This document shows, one piece after another, positions 17,609 to 25,955 of a DNA stretch of 52,182 nt. The position numbers and the translations under genes were made by a program. The DNA is from Micromonospora trifolii (GTDB lineage: Bacteria; Actinomycetota; Actinomycetes; Mycobacteriales; Micromonosporaceae), in assembly GCF_022229005.1 (NCBI RefSeq), contig NZ_JAKKFD010000063.1:1-52182 (forward strand). Reading direction: 5' to 3'. How positions within the stretch are numbered: the first letter of the stretch is position 1; each line of letters opens with the position of its first letter. The notes beneath the pieces were generated by a model that was given only the letters and a program-made list of their open reading frames with translations, was not told the origin of the DNA and ran no database searches.

Positions 17609-18535
17609 GTGAAGGTATGGATTCCGCACCAGGCCGGCCTGAACCTCCTGGGTGAGCTGCCCTCGGACGTGACGGTGGAGGTCTTCGAGCAGACCGACCG
17701 GATGCCGTCCGAGGCGGCCGACGTCCGCTTCTGGGTGCCGCCGTTCCTGGGTGGCTCGGACGCGACGGCGGTGCTGCGGGAGCTGCCCGACCTGGCGGTG
17801 GTGCAGTTGCTCTCCGCCGGAGCGGACGCCTGGGCGGGCCGGACACCGCCGGCTGTCACCCTGTGCGATGCCCGCGGCGTGCACGACCCCTCCACCGCCG
17901 AGTGGGTCGTCACGGCGATCCTCACGCAGCTGCGGGCGTTCCCGGCGTTCGTCCGCGCGCAGGCCGAGCGGCGCTGGACGTACGCGGAGAACACCCCGAC
18001 CGACGAGCTGACCGGTAAGCGGGTGCTCATCATCGGCTCCGGCTCGATCGGCGCCGCGGTGCGCGACCGGCTCGCACCCTTCGACGTGAGCTTCACACTG
18101 GTCGCCAGGACGGCCCGCCCGGAGCAGGGGGTGCACGCCGTCGAGGAGCTGCCCCGGCTGCTACCCGACGCGGACGTGGTGGTGGTGCTGGTGCCGCTCA
18201 CCGACCAGACCCGTGGCCTGATCGACAAGGCGTTCCTGGCCGCGATGCCGGACGGGGCGCTGCTGGTGAACGCCGCCCGGGGTCCGGTGGCGCACACCGA
18301 CGCGCTGGTCGCCGAGCTGGGCACCGGTCGGATCTCGGCGGCGTTGGACGTCACCGACCCGGAGCCGCTGCCCGCCGACTCTCCGCTCTGGGTCATGCCG
18401 AACGTGCTGCTCACCCCGCACGTAGGCGGGTCGGTGCGCGGGTTGTTGCCACGGGCCTACCGACTGGTGGGCGATCAGGTCCGCCGGTTCGCCGCCGGGC
18501 AACCGCTGATCAACACGGTGGTCGACGGCTACTGA
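17609..18535 (+). CDS. D-isomer-specific 2-hydroxyacid dehydrogenase
   Basis: The 308-aa protein is a NAD(P)-dependent oxidoreductase that interconverts a 2-keto acid and the D-2-hydroxyacid. The Rossmann motif is LIIGSGSIGAAV (GxGxxG) near residue 140. The catalytic trio appears as Arg in VNAARGPV, Glu in DVTDPEPLP and His in LLTPHVGGS. The catalytic-domain N-terminus is divergent, so the substrate cannot be assigned; it is not SerA, which is encoded elsewhere in this window. Its last 7 nt overlap the end of the convergent PH-domain gene. Confidence 0.85.
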   Translation: MKVWIPHQAGLNLLGELPSDVTVEVFEQTDRMPSEAADVRFWVPPFLGGSDATAVLRELPDLAVVQLLSAGADAWAGRTPPAVTLCDARGVHDPSTAEWVVTAILTQLRAFPAFVRAQAERRWTYAENTPTDELTGKRVLIIGSGSIGAAVRDRLAPFDVSFTLVARTARPEQGVHAVEELPRLLPDADVVVVLVPLTDQTRGLIDKAFLAAMPDGALLVNAARGPVAHTDALVAELGTGRISAALDVTDPEPLPADSPLWVMPNVLLTPHVGGSVRGLLPRAYRLVGDQVRRFAAGQPLINTVVDGY

Positions 18536-18921
18536 CCGGGAGTCTCCGCCGCAGCGTCCGGCAGCGGCTGGCCGGTCGCCGCGACCAGTCGGGGCAGATC
18601 CGTCCCACGGACGGCCGGCAGGGTGACCTGGCGGCCGTCGTCGAGCCGGGCCACAGCGCGCCCGCGCTGGTCGCTGGTCAGCTCGAGGACCTGGTCCCAG
18701 TCGATCCGACGCTGCCCGACCAGCGCCCGGATGCGCAGCTCCCGCGCGTCGGCGTCGGTGCCGGCCCGCCAGGCCCACACCGCGACGGCGAGCGGGACGA
18801 GCAGCACCGGCAGCAGGTAGTCCCGGGCGTTGGCCAGCGGCAGGGCGCCGACGAAGGCGATGATCGCGGCCACCAGGATGGCTTGGTTGTACCGGAAGCG
18901 GACAGTGTCGGGCTTACTCAC
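18529..18921 (-). CDS. PH-domain membrane protein (CFP-6-like)
   Basis: The 130-aa protein has two hydrophobic helices at about 14-50 (AILVAAIIAFVGALPL and LLPVLLVPLAVAVWAW). A small C-terminal domain follows: ELRIRALVGQRRIDWDQVLEL, GRAVARLDDGRQVTLPAVR. This resembles the short bacterial PH-like domain of low-molecular-weight antigen 6 type proteins. Function is unknown. The start VSKPDTVRFRY is favoured by protein homology style, although GGAGG abuts the GTG. The stop codon TAG lies inside the last codons of the convergent dehydrogenase gene. Confidence 0.7.
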   Translation of the reverse strand: MSKPDTVRFRYNQAILVAAIIAFVGALPLANARDYLLPVLLVPLAVAVWAWRAGTDADARELRIRALVGQRRIDWDQVLELTSDQRGRAVARLDDGRQVTLPAVRGTDLPRLVAATGQPLPDAAAETPGQ

Positions 18922-19138
18922 CCTCCGATGATCCCACTCGGGGTTGTTTCGGCTCGCGGCGGGCGGTGCCGGCAGCGTGCGGTACGCCGTACAGTGACAC
19001 AGGTCGTTGTCTTCCCTGAGTGACCGGCAAGTAACCAATTCGGCCGTCCATCGTTGCCAATCGTGGGTAGCGGACTCGCAACGTCCGATCTCCCGCACCG
19101 CCGCACCGCCCCCGTGCCCCCTCACGAAGGCGACCGCC

Positions 19139-21514
19139 GTGCTCCTCGCGTACCCGTTCCGCGTCCTCGTCCCCCGCCGTGCGGCACCGGAGGCCGCCAC
19201 GTCCGTGGCGGTGGCGCTGCTCCTCCTCGCCGCCGCCGTCGACCTGGTCCCGCCCTCGGTGGTGATCGCGCTGGCCGCCGGTGCCGGCGCCACGCTCGCC
19301 GGGCTGCGACTCTCCCGGCTGGCCTCCCGGCGCGGCAACGCCGACCCGACACCGCGCTCGGCGGGCGTCCTGCTCGACGCGGCGGTGGTGGCGGCGGGTC
19401 TCACCGCCGTCGTGCTGCCCCTGGTCGGCATCGGGCACACCCTCGCCGTGCTGATCGGGTCGCTGGTCGTGGCGGCCCTCTCGACGGCCGGTCTGTACCG
19501 GCTTCCCGGCCGATCGCGCCCGCCGGCCCCGGTGCGACTGCGGAGGTTGGTCGAGTCGACCAGCCCCGCCGTCGGTCTGGCTCTCGCCGGCTGGTTGCTG
19601 CTGCCCCGGGCCGGCCTGCCGGTCCCGGTCGGGCTGGTCGCCGCGTTGACGCTCGGCGGCTTGGGCATGGCCGCGCTGAACGCGTTCGCGGGGCCAAGGC
19701 GACGCTCCGGTGCGGCGGTCTGCCGGGGCGGCGTCCTGCTCACAGTGGGCGGGCTGGTGCTGCTGGCCACGTTGCCGTCCGCGCCGGCCGGCCGGGTGGC
19801 CCTGCTGGCCGTACCCCCGCTGGTGTTCGGGATGTTGCTCGTCGCTGTCGGCGCGGCGGACGCGGCGGACGAGGCGGAGCCGGTGGAGCCGGTCGCCGCG
19901 GCCTGGCCCCGGGCGGTGCTCCCCGCGGCGGTGCTGCTGCTGGCGGCGGGTCTGCACCTGGGCGCCGGCCGCGCACCGGACCAGACGAGTGTGCTGTTGG
20001 CCCTGGCGGCGGTGCCGCCCCTGGTGCTGCGCGAGCTGCTGCGCGCCGGTGACGCGTCCACGTCCGTTCGGCGGGCCGCTCATCGACGGCCTGCCGGCCG
20101 GTCTCTGCGGCACCGCCGTGCGGCCCCGGCGCGCTGGCCGGGCACACCGGTGCCGCCGCCCGAGCGAGGCCCCGGCGTCCCGGAGGGCACGGCCACCGCG
20201 TCGGGGCCCGGCTCGACCTGGTCGCCTGACCACAGGTCCGCCTGGTCGGGGCTCGACCGGCGACCCGCGACGGCGAGCGGCGCCCCCGGCGACCGGGCTG
20301 CCCTGCTGGACGCCCTGGCCGCGATCGGCGACGTTCCGGCGCCGGCCGGCGCGCTGCTGCTGGTGGACCTGCACGGCACCGAGGGTTTCGGCCCGACGGC
20401 CCGGGAGGACGTGCTGGCCGAGGCGGTGCACCGGGCCCGCGCGGTCATCGCCCCCGACGATCTGGTCACCGGGTGCACGGGGATGGGCTTCGCGGTGGTC
20501 ACCGCCGCCGGCCCGGTGCTGGCGTACGCGCTGGGCACCCGACTGTTGAGCGCGCTCAGCCCGCCCTACCGGTTGGCCGGCGCGATGCTGCGGGTGCAGA
20601 CGAGCGTCGGGTTGGCCGAGGTGAGCGGCGCCGGGCCGGCGGACGTGCTCCGGCAGGCCGAGCTGGCCCGGCGCCGGGCCGTTCAGCTGGGCCGGGACCG
20701 GGTGGAGTGGTACGACGCGTTCCTGGAGGAACAGCTGGTGCGCCGGCTCGACCTGGAGCGCGAGCTGCCCGGTGCGGTGGCGCGCGGCGAACTCGACCTC
20801 GTCTACCAGCCGGTGGTCGACCTGGCCGACGGCCAGCCGGTGGGCGCGGAGGCGCTGCTGCGGTGGCGCAGCCCGGTGCTCGGCACTGTGCTCCCGGCCG
20901 AGTTGCTGCCGGTCGCCGAGGACCTGGACCTGGTCGGCGAGTTGGAGTGGTGGGTGCTGGATCGGGCCTGCCGGCAGTTGTCCAACTGGTCGGTGGGTGT
21001 CCGGGAGCTGTGGATGGCGGTCAACGTCACGACCCGGGAGCTGACCACGCCCGACTTCGTTCAGCGGCTCGCTGCCGTGCTGGCCGCGTACGGGGTGCCG
21101 CCGGAGCGACTGGTGGTGGAGGTGAGTGAGCCGAGGGTCGCCGGTGACCTGCCGACAGTGGTGGCTCGACTGGCCGGGCTGCGGTCGCTGGGCGTACGCA
21201 CCGCGTTGGACGACTTCCGGGCCGAGCACGCCTCGCTGGCCCAGCTTCGCCGCCTGCCGATCGACCTGCTCAAGGTGGGTCCGGAGTTGGTGGGCGCACG
21301 GCCGGACGGGCAACCACCGCTGATCGACGTGGTGGTCAACGTGGGCGAGCGGCTGGGCGTCGAGATCGTCGCCGAGGAGTTGGAGTCGTCGACCCAGGTC
21401 GAAGGGGCGCGCCGGGGTGGCTGCCGGTACGGGCAGGGGTTCGCGCTGGCCCGGCCGGCGACGGCCGAGCGGGTCGAGGCGTACTTCGAGGAGTTCCCCT
21501 CAGCGTCTCGCTGA
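19139..21514 (+). CDS. Membrane EAL-domain protein with degenerate GGDEF domain
   Basis: The 791-aa protein has a long membrane region (about residues 15-320, roughly ten hydrophobic helices), then a cytoplasmic GGDEF-like domain and an EAL domain. The GGDEF signature is lost: residues 445-451 read GCTGMGF, so cyclase activity is unlikely. The EAL domain keeps GAEALLRW (Glu571), NVTTREL, EVSE, the Asp pair in ALDDF, a Lys in LLKVG and GQGFALARP. Loop 6 reads DDFRAEHASL in place of DDFGTGYSSL, so hydrolysis may be weak and the protein may act as a c-di-GMP receptor. GTG 19139 is preferred because GAAGG lies 8 nt upstream. It ends only 6 nt from the convergent LacI gene. Confidence 0.85.
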   Translation: MLLAYPFRVLVPRRAAPEAATSVAVALLLLAAAVDLVPPSVVIALAAGAGATLAGLRLSRLASRRGNADPTPRSAGVLLDAAVVAAGLTAVVLPLVGIGHTLAVLIGSLVVAALSTAGLYRLPGRSRPPAPVRLRRLVESTSPAVGLALAGWLLLPRAGLPVPVGLVAALTLGGLGMAALNAFAGPRRRSGAAVCRGGVLLTVGGLVLLATLPSAPAGRVALLAVPPLVFGMLLVAVGAADAADEAEPVEPVAAAWPRAVLPAAVLLLAAGLHLGAGRAPDQTSVLLALAAVPPLVLRELLRAGDASTSVRRAAHRRPAGRSLRHRRAAPARWPGTPVPPPERGPGVPEGTATASGPGSTWSPDHRSAWSGLDRRPATASGAPGDRAALLDALAAIGDVPAPAGALLLVDLHGTEGFGPTAREDVLAEAVHRARAVIAPDDLVTGCTGMGFAVVTAAGPVLAYALGTRLLSALSPPYRLAGAMLRVQTSVGLAEVSGAGPADVLRQAELARRRAVQLGRDRVEWYDAFLEEQLVRRLDLERELPGAVARGELDLVYQPVVDLADGQPVGAEALLRWRSPVLGTVLPAELLPVAEDLDLVGELEWWVLDRACRQLSNWSVGVRELWMAVNVTTRELTTPDFVQRLAAVLAAYGVPPERLVVEVSEPRVAGDLPTVVARLAGLRSLGVRTALDDFRAEHASLAQLRRLPIDLLKVGPELVGARPDGQPPLIDVVVNVGERLGVEIVAEELESSTQVEGARRGGCRYGQGFALARPATAERVEAYFEEFPSASR

Positions 21515-21520
21515 ACCGGT

Positions 21521-22540
21521 TCACCTGCCTCGGGGCGGTGCGGTGCTGCCGCGCGGCGTCAGGTGGGCTGTCTCGTCCTGCACCCGCCCGGCCGGCTGCC
21601 CGGCGACGACGGCGAGCAGTTGCCGGGCGGCGTGCGCACCGTACGCCGGGATGTCCCGGCCCAGCGCGGTCAGCGGCGGGTGCACCAGCCGGCACAGCGG
21701 CGAGTCGTCCCAGGCCACGATGGACAGGTCGCCGGGCACTGTCAGGCCCATCTCCTGGGCGACGGAGAGCCCGGCGATGGCCATCACGTCGTTGTCGTAG
21801 ATGACAGCAGTGGGCCGGTCGGCCGAGCTGAGCAACCGGCGGGTGGCCCGGCCGCCCTCCTCGCCGGTGTAGTCCGACCAGACGGTGACGGCGTCGACCA
21901 GGCCGAGCCGTTGGCAGACCGCCGCGAAGGCGTCGGTGCGGATCTCGGTGTGCCGCAGGTCGGGCAGGCCGGCGACCCGGGCGATCCGCCGATGCCCGAG
22001 CGCGACCAGGTACTCCACCGTCTCGGTCAGCGCGGCGGCGTCGTCGGACCAGAGACTCGCCAGCTCACCGGTGCCGCCGGGGCCGCCGATCACCACCGCC
22101 GGCAGTTGCAGTTGTTCGAGTGCGGGGATGCGACGGTCGTCGGTGCGCAGGTCGCAGACGAGCACCCCGTCCACCCGCCGTTCGCCCCACCAGCGCCGGT
22201 AGACAGCGATCTCGGCGTCCGGGTCGGCCACCACCTGGAGGGTCAGCGCGTACGAGCGGGCGGAGAGTTCGGCCTCGACACCACTGATCAGCGCCATGAA
22301 GAACGGCTCGACGCCGAGCGTCCGCGCCGGTCGGCACAGGGCCAGGCCGATCGCCCCGGCGGTGGCGGCCGACAGGGCGCGGGCAGCGCTGCTGCGGCTG
22401 AAACCGATCTCCGTGGCGATGGCCAGGATGCGCTGCCGGGTGGCCTCGGAGACGCCGGGCTGCCCGTTCAGCGCGTACGACACGGCGCCCTTGGACACTC
22501 CGGCGCGTTGGGCGACGTCGGCGATGGTCGGCCGCTTCAC
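21521..22540 (-). CDS. LacI-family transcriptional regulator
   Basis: The 339-aa protein has the family-typical N-terminal helix-turn-helix and hinge (PTIADVAQRAGVSKGAVSYALNGQPGVSEATRQRI). A periplasmic-binding-like sugar domain follows, with VDGVLVCDLR, LPAVVIGG, VEYLVALGHRRIARVAG and TAVIYDNDVMAIAGL. It is divergent from the beta-mannosidase gene 112 bp away, so it most likely controls that gene and its own, with a mannoside-derived sugar as inducer (inference). GTG 22540 has GAAGGAG 7-8 nt upstream on the reverse strand. Confidence 0.92.
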   Translation of the reverse strand: MKRPTIADVAQRAGVSKGAVSYALNGQPGVSEATRQRILAIATEIGFSRSSAARALSAATAGAIGLALCRPARTLGVEPFFMALISGVEAELSARSYALTLQVVADPDAEIAVYRRWWGERRVDGVLVCDLRTDDRRIPALEQLQLPAVVIGGPGGTGELASLWSDDAAALTETVEYLVALGHRRIARVAGLPDLRHTEIRTDAFAAVCQRLGLVDAVTVWSDYTGEEGGRATRRLLSSADRPTAVIYDNDVMAIAGLSVAQEMGLTVPGDLSIVAWDDSPLCRLVHPPLTALGRDIPAYGAHAARQLLAVVAGQPAGRVQDETAHLTPRGSTAPPRGR

Positions 22541-22566
22541 CGGCGTGCTCCTTCGCTCTCGGGCCG

Positions 22567-22595
22567 TTGACAGCCCGGATTCCGAACCGTACCGT
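22567..22595 (+). promoter_or_regulatory. Vegetative promoter of the beta-mannosidase gene
   Basis: TTGACA at 22567-22572 is a perfect -35, followed after 17 nt by TACCGT at 22590-22595. The predicted start is near 22602, about 50 nt before the gene. It lies in the divergent spacer with the LacI-type gene. Confidence 0.7.
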
Positions 22596-22614
22596 GGCTC
22601 AGCTTATCCGGTTC
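22584..22614. promoter_or_regulatory. Candidate LacI-family operator
   Basis: GAACCG at 22584-22589 and CGGTTC at 22609-22614 form an inverted repeat around the -10 box and start site. The 19-nt spacer is wider than in a classical LacI operator, so this is only a candidate for two half-sites. Confidence 0.3.
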
Positions 22615-22652
22615 AGTCGGCGTCGTTCGATGCGGGAAGGTGCTGTGACATC

Positions 22653-25103
22653 GTGAGCCGACAGGCACTCTACGACGGTTGGACAATGCGAGCGGCCCCC
22701 CGAGCGCAGGTGCCCGAGGAGATCGCCGGCCGGTCCGTGCCGGCAACCGTGCCGGGCTGCGTACACACCGATCTGCTCGACGCTGGGCTGATCCCCGATC
22801 CGTACCTCGACGACAACGAGCTGGCGCTGGCCTGGATCGGGCGCACCGACTGGGTCTACCAGACCACGTTCGTCCACCGGGCGGGCGACGACGAGCGCGT
22901 CGACCTGGTCTGCGCCGGCCTGGACACCGTCGCCACGCTCACACTCAACGGCGTCGAGGTCGGCCGCACCGCGAACATGCACCGCGGCTACCGGTTCGAC
23001 GTCCGACAACTGCTGCGCGACGGGAACAACGACCTGGTCGTCACGTTCGACTCCGCGTACCGCTACGCCGAGGCGCAGCAGGAGCGGCTCGGCGACCGGC
23101 CGAACGCCTACCCGGAGCCGTTCCACTTCATCCGCAAGATGGCCTGCAACTTCGGCTGGGACTGGGGGCCGACAGTGGTCACCGCCGGCATCTGGCAGGA
23201 GATCGGTCTGCACGCCTGGTCGACCGCCCGGCTCGCCACCGTCCGTCCACTGGCCACCCTGGACGGTCGAGACGGCCGGGTCGAGGTGCACGTCGAGGTC
23301 GAGCGGGTAGCGGACGTCCCGCTGACAGTCCGCGCCGCCGTGGCCGGCGCCCGCGCCGAGGTGGTCGTCCCGGCCGGGCAACGCACGGCCGTGCTGACCC
23401 TCACCGTCCGCGAGCCCGCCCTGTGGTGGCCCCGGGGGTACGGCGAGCAGGCACGCCACCCGATCGAGGTGACAGTGCACGCACCGGACGGCGACACAGT
23501 GGACAGCTGGTCGCACCGGATCGGCTTCCGCTCGGTACGGCTGGACACCACGCCCGACGAGCACGGCACCCCGTTCGCGTTGTCGGTAAACGACGTCCCG
23601 GTCTTCGTCCGCGGGGTCAACTGGATCCCGGACGACGCGTTCCCCACCCGGATCACCCGGGCCCGGCTGGCCGAGCGCTTCGACCAGGCGGTCGCCGCCA
23701 ACGTCAACCTGCTGCGGGTCTGGGGTGGTGGCCGGTACGAGTCGGCGGACTTCTACGACCTCGCCGACGAGCGCGGTCTCCTCGTCCAGCAGGACTTCCT
23801 CTTCGCCTGCGCCGCGTACCCAGAGGAGGAGCCGTTCGGCACCGAGGTGGCCGCCGAGGCCGCCGAGCAGGTGACCCGGCTCGCGCCGTACCCGTCGCTG
23901 GTGCTCTGGACCGGCAACAACGAGAACATCTGGGGCTGGCACGACTGGGACTGGCAGCCGGCCCTCGCCGGACGCACCTGGGGGCGCGGCTACTACCTCG
24001 ACGTGCTGCCCCGGATCGTCGGCGAGCTGGACCCGACCCGCCCGTACTGGCCGGGCAGCCCCTGGTCGGGCACCGAGGCGATCCACCCCGACGACCCGGC
24101 GCACGGCACCACCCACATCTGGGACGTGTGGAACACCGACGACTACACCAGGTACCGGGAGTACGTCCCGCGCTTCGTGGCCGAGTTCGGCTACCAGGCC
24201 CCACCGGCGTACGCCACGCTGCGCCGGGCGTTGAGCGACGAACCCCTGGCGCACGACTCACCGGGTATGGCACACCACCAGAAGGCGGCCGGCGGTGACG
24301 GCAAGCTCCAGCGGGGCCTCGACGCGCACCTGCCCGCCCCGGCGGACTTCGACGACTGGCACTACCTGACGCAGCTCAACCAGGCCCGGGCGATCCAGCT
24401 CGGGGTGGAGCACTTCCGCTCCCACCGGGACGTCTGCGCGGGCACCATCGTCTGGCAGCTCAACGACTGCTGGCCGGTGACCTCCTGGTCGGCCGTCGAC
24501 GGCGACGGCCGCCGCAAACCCCTGTGGTACGCGCTGCGCCACGCCTACGCCGACCGGCTGCTCACCGTGCAGCCCCGCGACGGCGGCCTGGCCCTGGTGG
24601 CGGTCAACGAGACCGCCGAGGCGTGGACCGCGACGGCCGCTGTCACCCGGTTCACGCTCACCGGGGAGCCGAGGGCGAAGACCTCGGTCGACCTCGACGT
24701 CCCGGCGTACTCCTCGGTGGTGCTGGCGCTGCCGGCGGACCTGGCGCGGCCGGAGGATGCCCGGCGCGAGGTGCTGGTCGCGGAGGCCGGTGGCACCGCG
24801 GAGCGCGCCCTGTGGTTCTTCGCCGAGGACCGGGAGGTGGACTGGCCGGCGGCGGCCTGGGACGCGACGGTCGAGCCCGTCGACGGTGGGCAGCGGGTCC
24901 GGGTCACGGCCCGCACGGTGCTGCGCGACCTGACGCTCTTCGCCGACCGATTGGACCCCGCGGCCACAGTGGACCGGGCCCTGGTCACCCTGCTGCCGGG
25001 CGAGTCGACGACGTTCACGGTGCGGCCTTCTGGTCCGCTGGACACCGCTGCGCTGACCGCTCGGCCGGTGCTGCGCTGCGTCAACGACATTCGGCGGAGC
25101 TAG
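22653..25103 (+). CDS. Glycoside hydrolase family 2 beta-mannosidase
   Basis: The 816-aa enzyme releases terminal beta-linked mannose from manno-oligosaccharides or Man-GlcNAc glycan cores. No signal peptide is visible, so it is probably intracellular. The N-terminal sugar-binding domain has ATVPGCVHTDLLDAGLIPDPY. FGWDWGP and RGVNWIPDDAF are typical of bacterial beta-mannosidases. The catalytic acid/base is Glu424 in GNNENIWGW and the probable nucleophile is Glu511 in VAEFGYQ. NDCWPVTSWS and a C-terminal beta-sandwich follow. GTG 22653 gives MSRQALYDGW, the usual family start; GGGAAGG lies 12 nt upstream. A LacI regulator is divergent. Confidence 0.9.
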   Translation: MSRQALYDGWTMRAAPRAQVPEEIAGRSVPATVPGCVHTDLLDAGLIPDPYLDDNELALAWIGRTDWVYQTTFVHRAGDDERVDLVCAGLDTVATLTLNGVEVGRTANMHRGYRFDVRQLLRDGNNDLVVTFDSAYRYAEAQQERLGDRPNAYPEPFHFIRKMACNFGWDWGPTVVTAGIWQEIGLHAWSTARLATVRPLATLDGRDGRVEVHVEVERVADVPLTVRAAVAGARAEVVVPAGQRTAVLTLTVREPALWWPRGYGEQARHPIEVTVHAPDGDTVDSWSHRIGFRSVRLDTTPDEHGTPFALSVNDVPVFVRGVNWIPDDAFPTRITRARLAERFDQAVAANVNLLRVWGGGRYESADFYDLADERGLLVQQDFLFACAAYPEEEPFGTEVAAEAAEQVTRLAPYPSLVLWTGNNENIWGWHDWDWQPALAGRTWGRGYYLDVLPRIVGELDPTRPYWPGSPWSGTEAIHPDDPAHGTTHIWDVWNTDDYTRYREYVPRFVAEFGYQAPPAYATLRRALSDEPLAHDSPGMAHHQKAAGGDGKLQRGLDAHLPAPADFDDWHYLTQLNQARAIQLGVEHFRSHRDVCAGTIVWQLNDCWPVTSWSAVDGDGRRKPLWYALRHAYADRLLTVQPRDGGLALVAVNETAEAWTATAAVTRFTLTGEPRAKTSVDLDVPAYSSVVLALPADLARPEDARREVLVAEAGGTAERALWFFAEDREVDWPAAAWDATVEPVDGGQRVRVTARTVLRDLTLFADRLDPAATVDRALVTLLPGESTTFTVRPSGPLDTAALTARPVLRCVNDIRRS

Positions 25104-25147
25104 GCCGCTACCGGCCACCGCGTCCGACCGCTGACGCGGTCGAGAGC

Positions 25148-25187
25148 GTGATGCCCCACAGTCATCAAGATGACTATGGGGCATCAC
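25148..25187. repeat. 19-bp-arm hairpin, type C, between convergent genes
   Basis: GTGATGCCCCACAGTCATC (25148-25166) pairs with 25169-25187 at 18 of 19 positions. It is far less GC-rich than its surroundings. It lies between the ends of the beta-mannosidase and cutC genes, so it may terminate both, but it has no T-run and a nearly closed loop. A dispersed palindromic repeat is equally possible. Confidence 0.75.
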
Positions 25188-25211
25188 CCTCAACGCACCG
25201 AGCGCGAGGGA

Positions 25212-25955
25212 TCAGGCGCGGGCGGCGGCGAGCACCTGGCCGACCAGCGCGCCCGAGGTGCCCGAGCGCTCGTACTCGGGCCGGTTCAGGCTGCCACCCA
25301 TCAGCGGTGCCGGGTTACGGTGCACGGCCGGGCTGTCCGAGCTGACCAGGGCCGCGAAGTGGTACTCGTCGGCGCCGGTCGCCTCGACGATCCGGGCGAT
25401 GTTGCGCGGGGTGATGCCACCGCCCGGCATGATGACGATCCGGCCGGCGGCCCGGCGCACCAGCTCGGCGATGAGCGGAGCGCCCTCCAGCACGCTGACC
25501 TCCTGACCCGAGGTGAGCACCCGCTGCACGCCCAGGTCGATCAGCTGCTCCAGCGCCGCGTACGGGTCGCGGGTCATGTCGAACGCCCGGTGGAAGGTGA
25601 TGCTGGCGTCGCCCGCGGCGGCGATCAGCCGGCGGGTGGTCGGCACGTCGACGTCACCCTCGGCGGTCAACGCGCCGATCACGATGCCGTGCGCGCCGGC
25701 CGCCACCGCGGCCCGAACGTCGCGCTCCATCGCCTCGATCTCGAACGGTGAGTAGATGAAGTCGCCGGCCCGGGGGCGGACGATCACGTGTACCCGGATC
25801 CGGTTGACCGCGTGCACTGTCGTCTCGATGGTGCCCAGGCTGGGGGTCAGCCCGCCGTCGAAGAGCGCGGAGCACAACTCCACCCGGTCGGCGCCGGCCT
25901 CCTCGGCGGCGACCGCTCCCTCGACGCTGTCGATGCAGATCTCGAATGTGTTCAT
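25212..25955 (-). CDS. cutC: CutC-family TIM-barrel protein
   Basis: The 247-aa protein matches CutC throughout: FEICIDSVEGAVAAEEAGADRVELCSALFDGGLTPS in parts, RVHVIVRPRAGDFIYS, GAHGIVIGALTAEGDVD, ITFHRAFD, RVLTSGQ and RIVIMPGGGI. CutC was named for copper homeostasis in E. coli, but that role is disputed and its enzymatic activity is unknown. Here it is the last gene of an amino-acid transporter and asparaginase operon. Its ATG overlaps the asparaginase stop by 4 nt, which argues for a metabolic rather than a copper-related job (inference). Confidence 0.93.
   Translation of the reverse strand: MNTFEICIDSVEGAVAAEEAGADRVELCSALFDGGLTPSLGTIETTVHAVNRIRVHVIVRPRAGDFIYSPFEIEAMERDVRAAVAAGAHGIVIGALTAEGDVDVPTTRRLIAAAGDASITFHRAFDMTRDPYAALEQLIDLGVQRVLTSGQEVSVLEGAPLIAELVRRAAGRIVIMPGGGITPRNIARIVEATGADEYHFAALVSSDSPAVHRNPAPLMGGSLNRPEYERSGTSGALVGQVLAAARA

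Noticed and set aside
18995..19006. TGACACAGGTCG as a BldD box before the degenerate EAL gene
   Set aside because: The first half fits (TNACNCAG) but the second half is out of register. The nearby 19010-19022 site also fails at two positions. Too weak to annotate.
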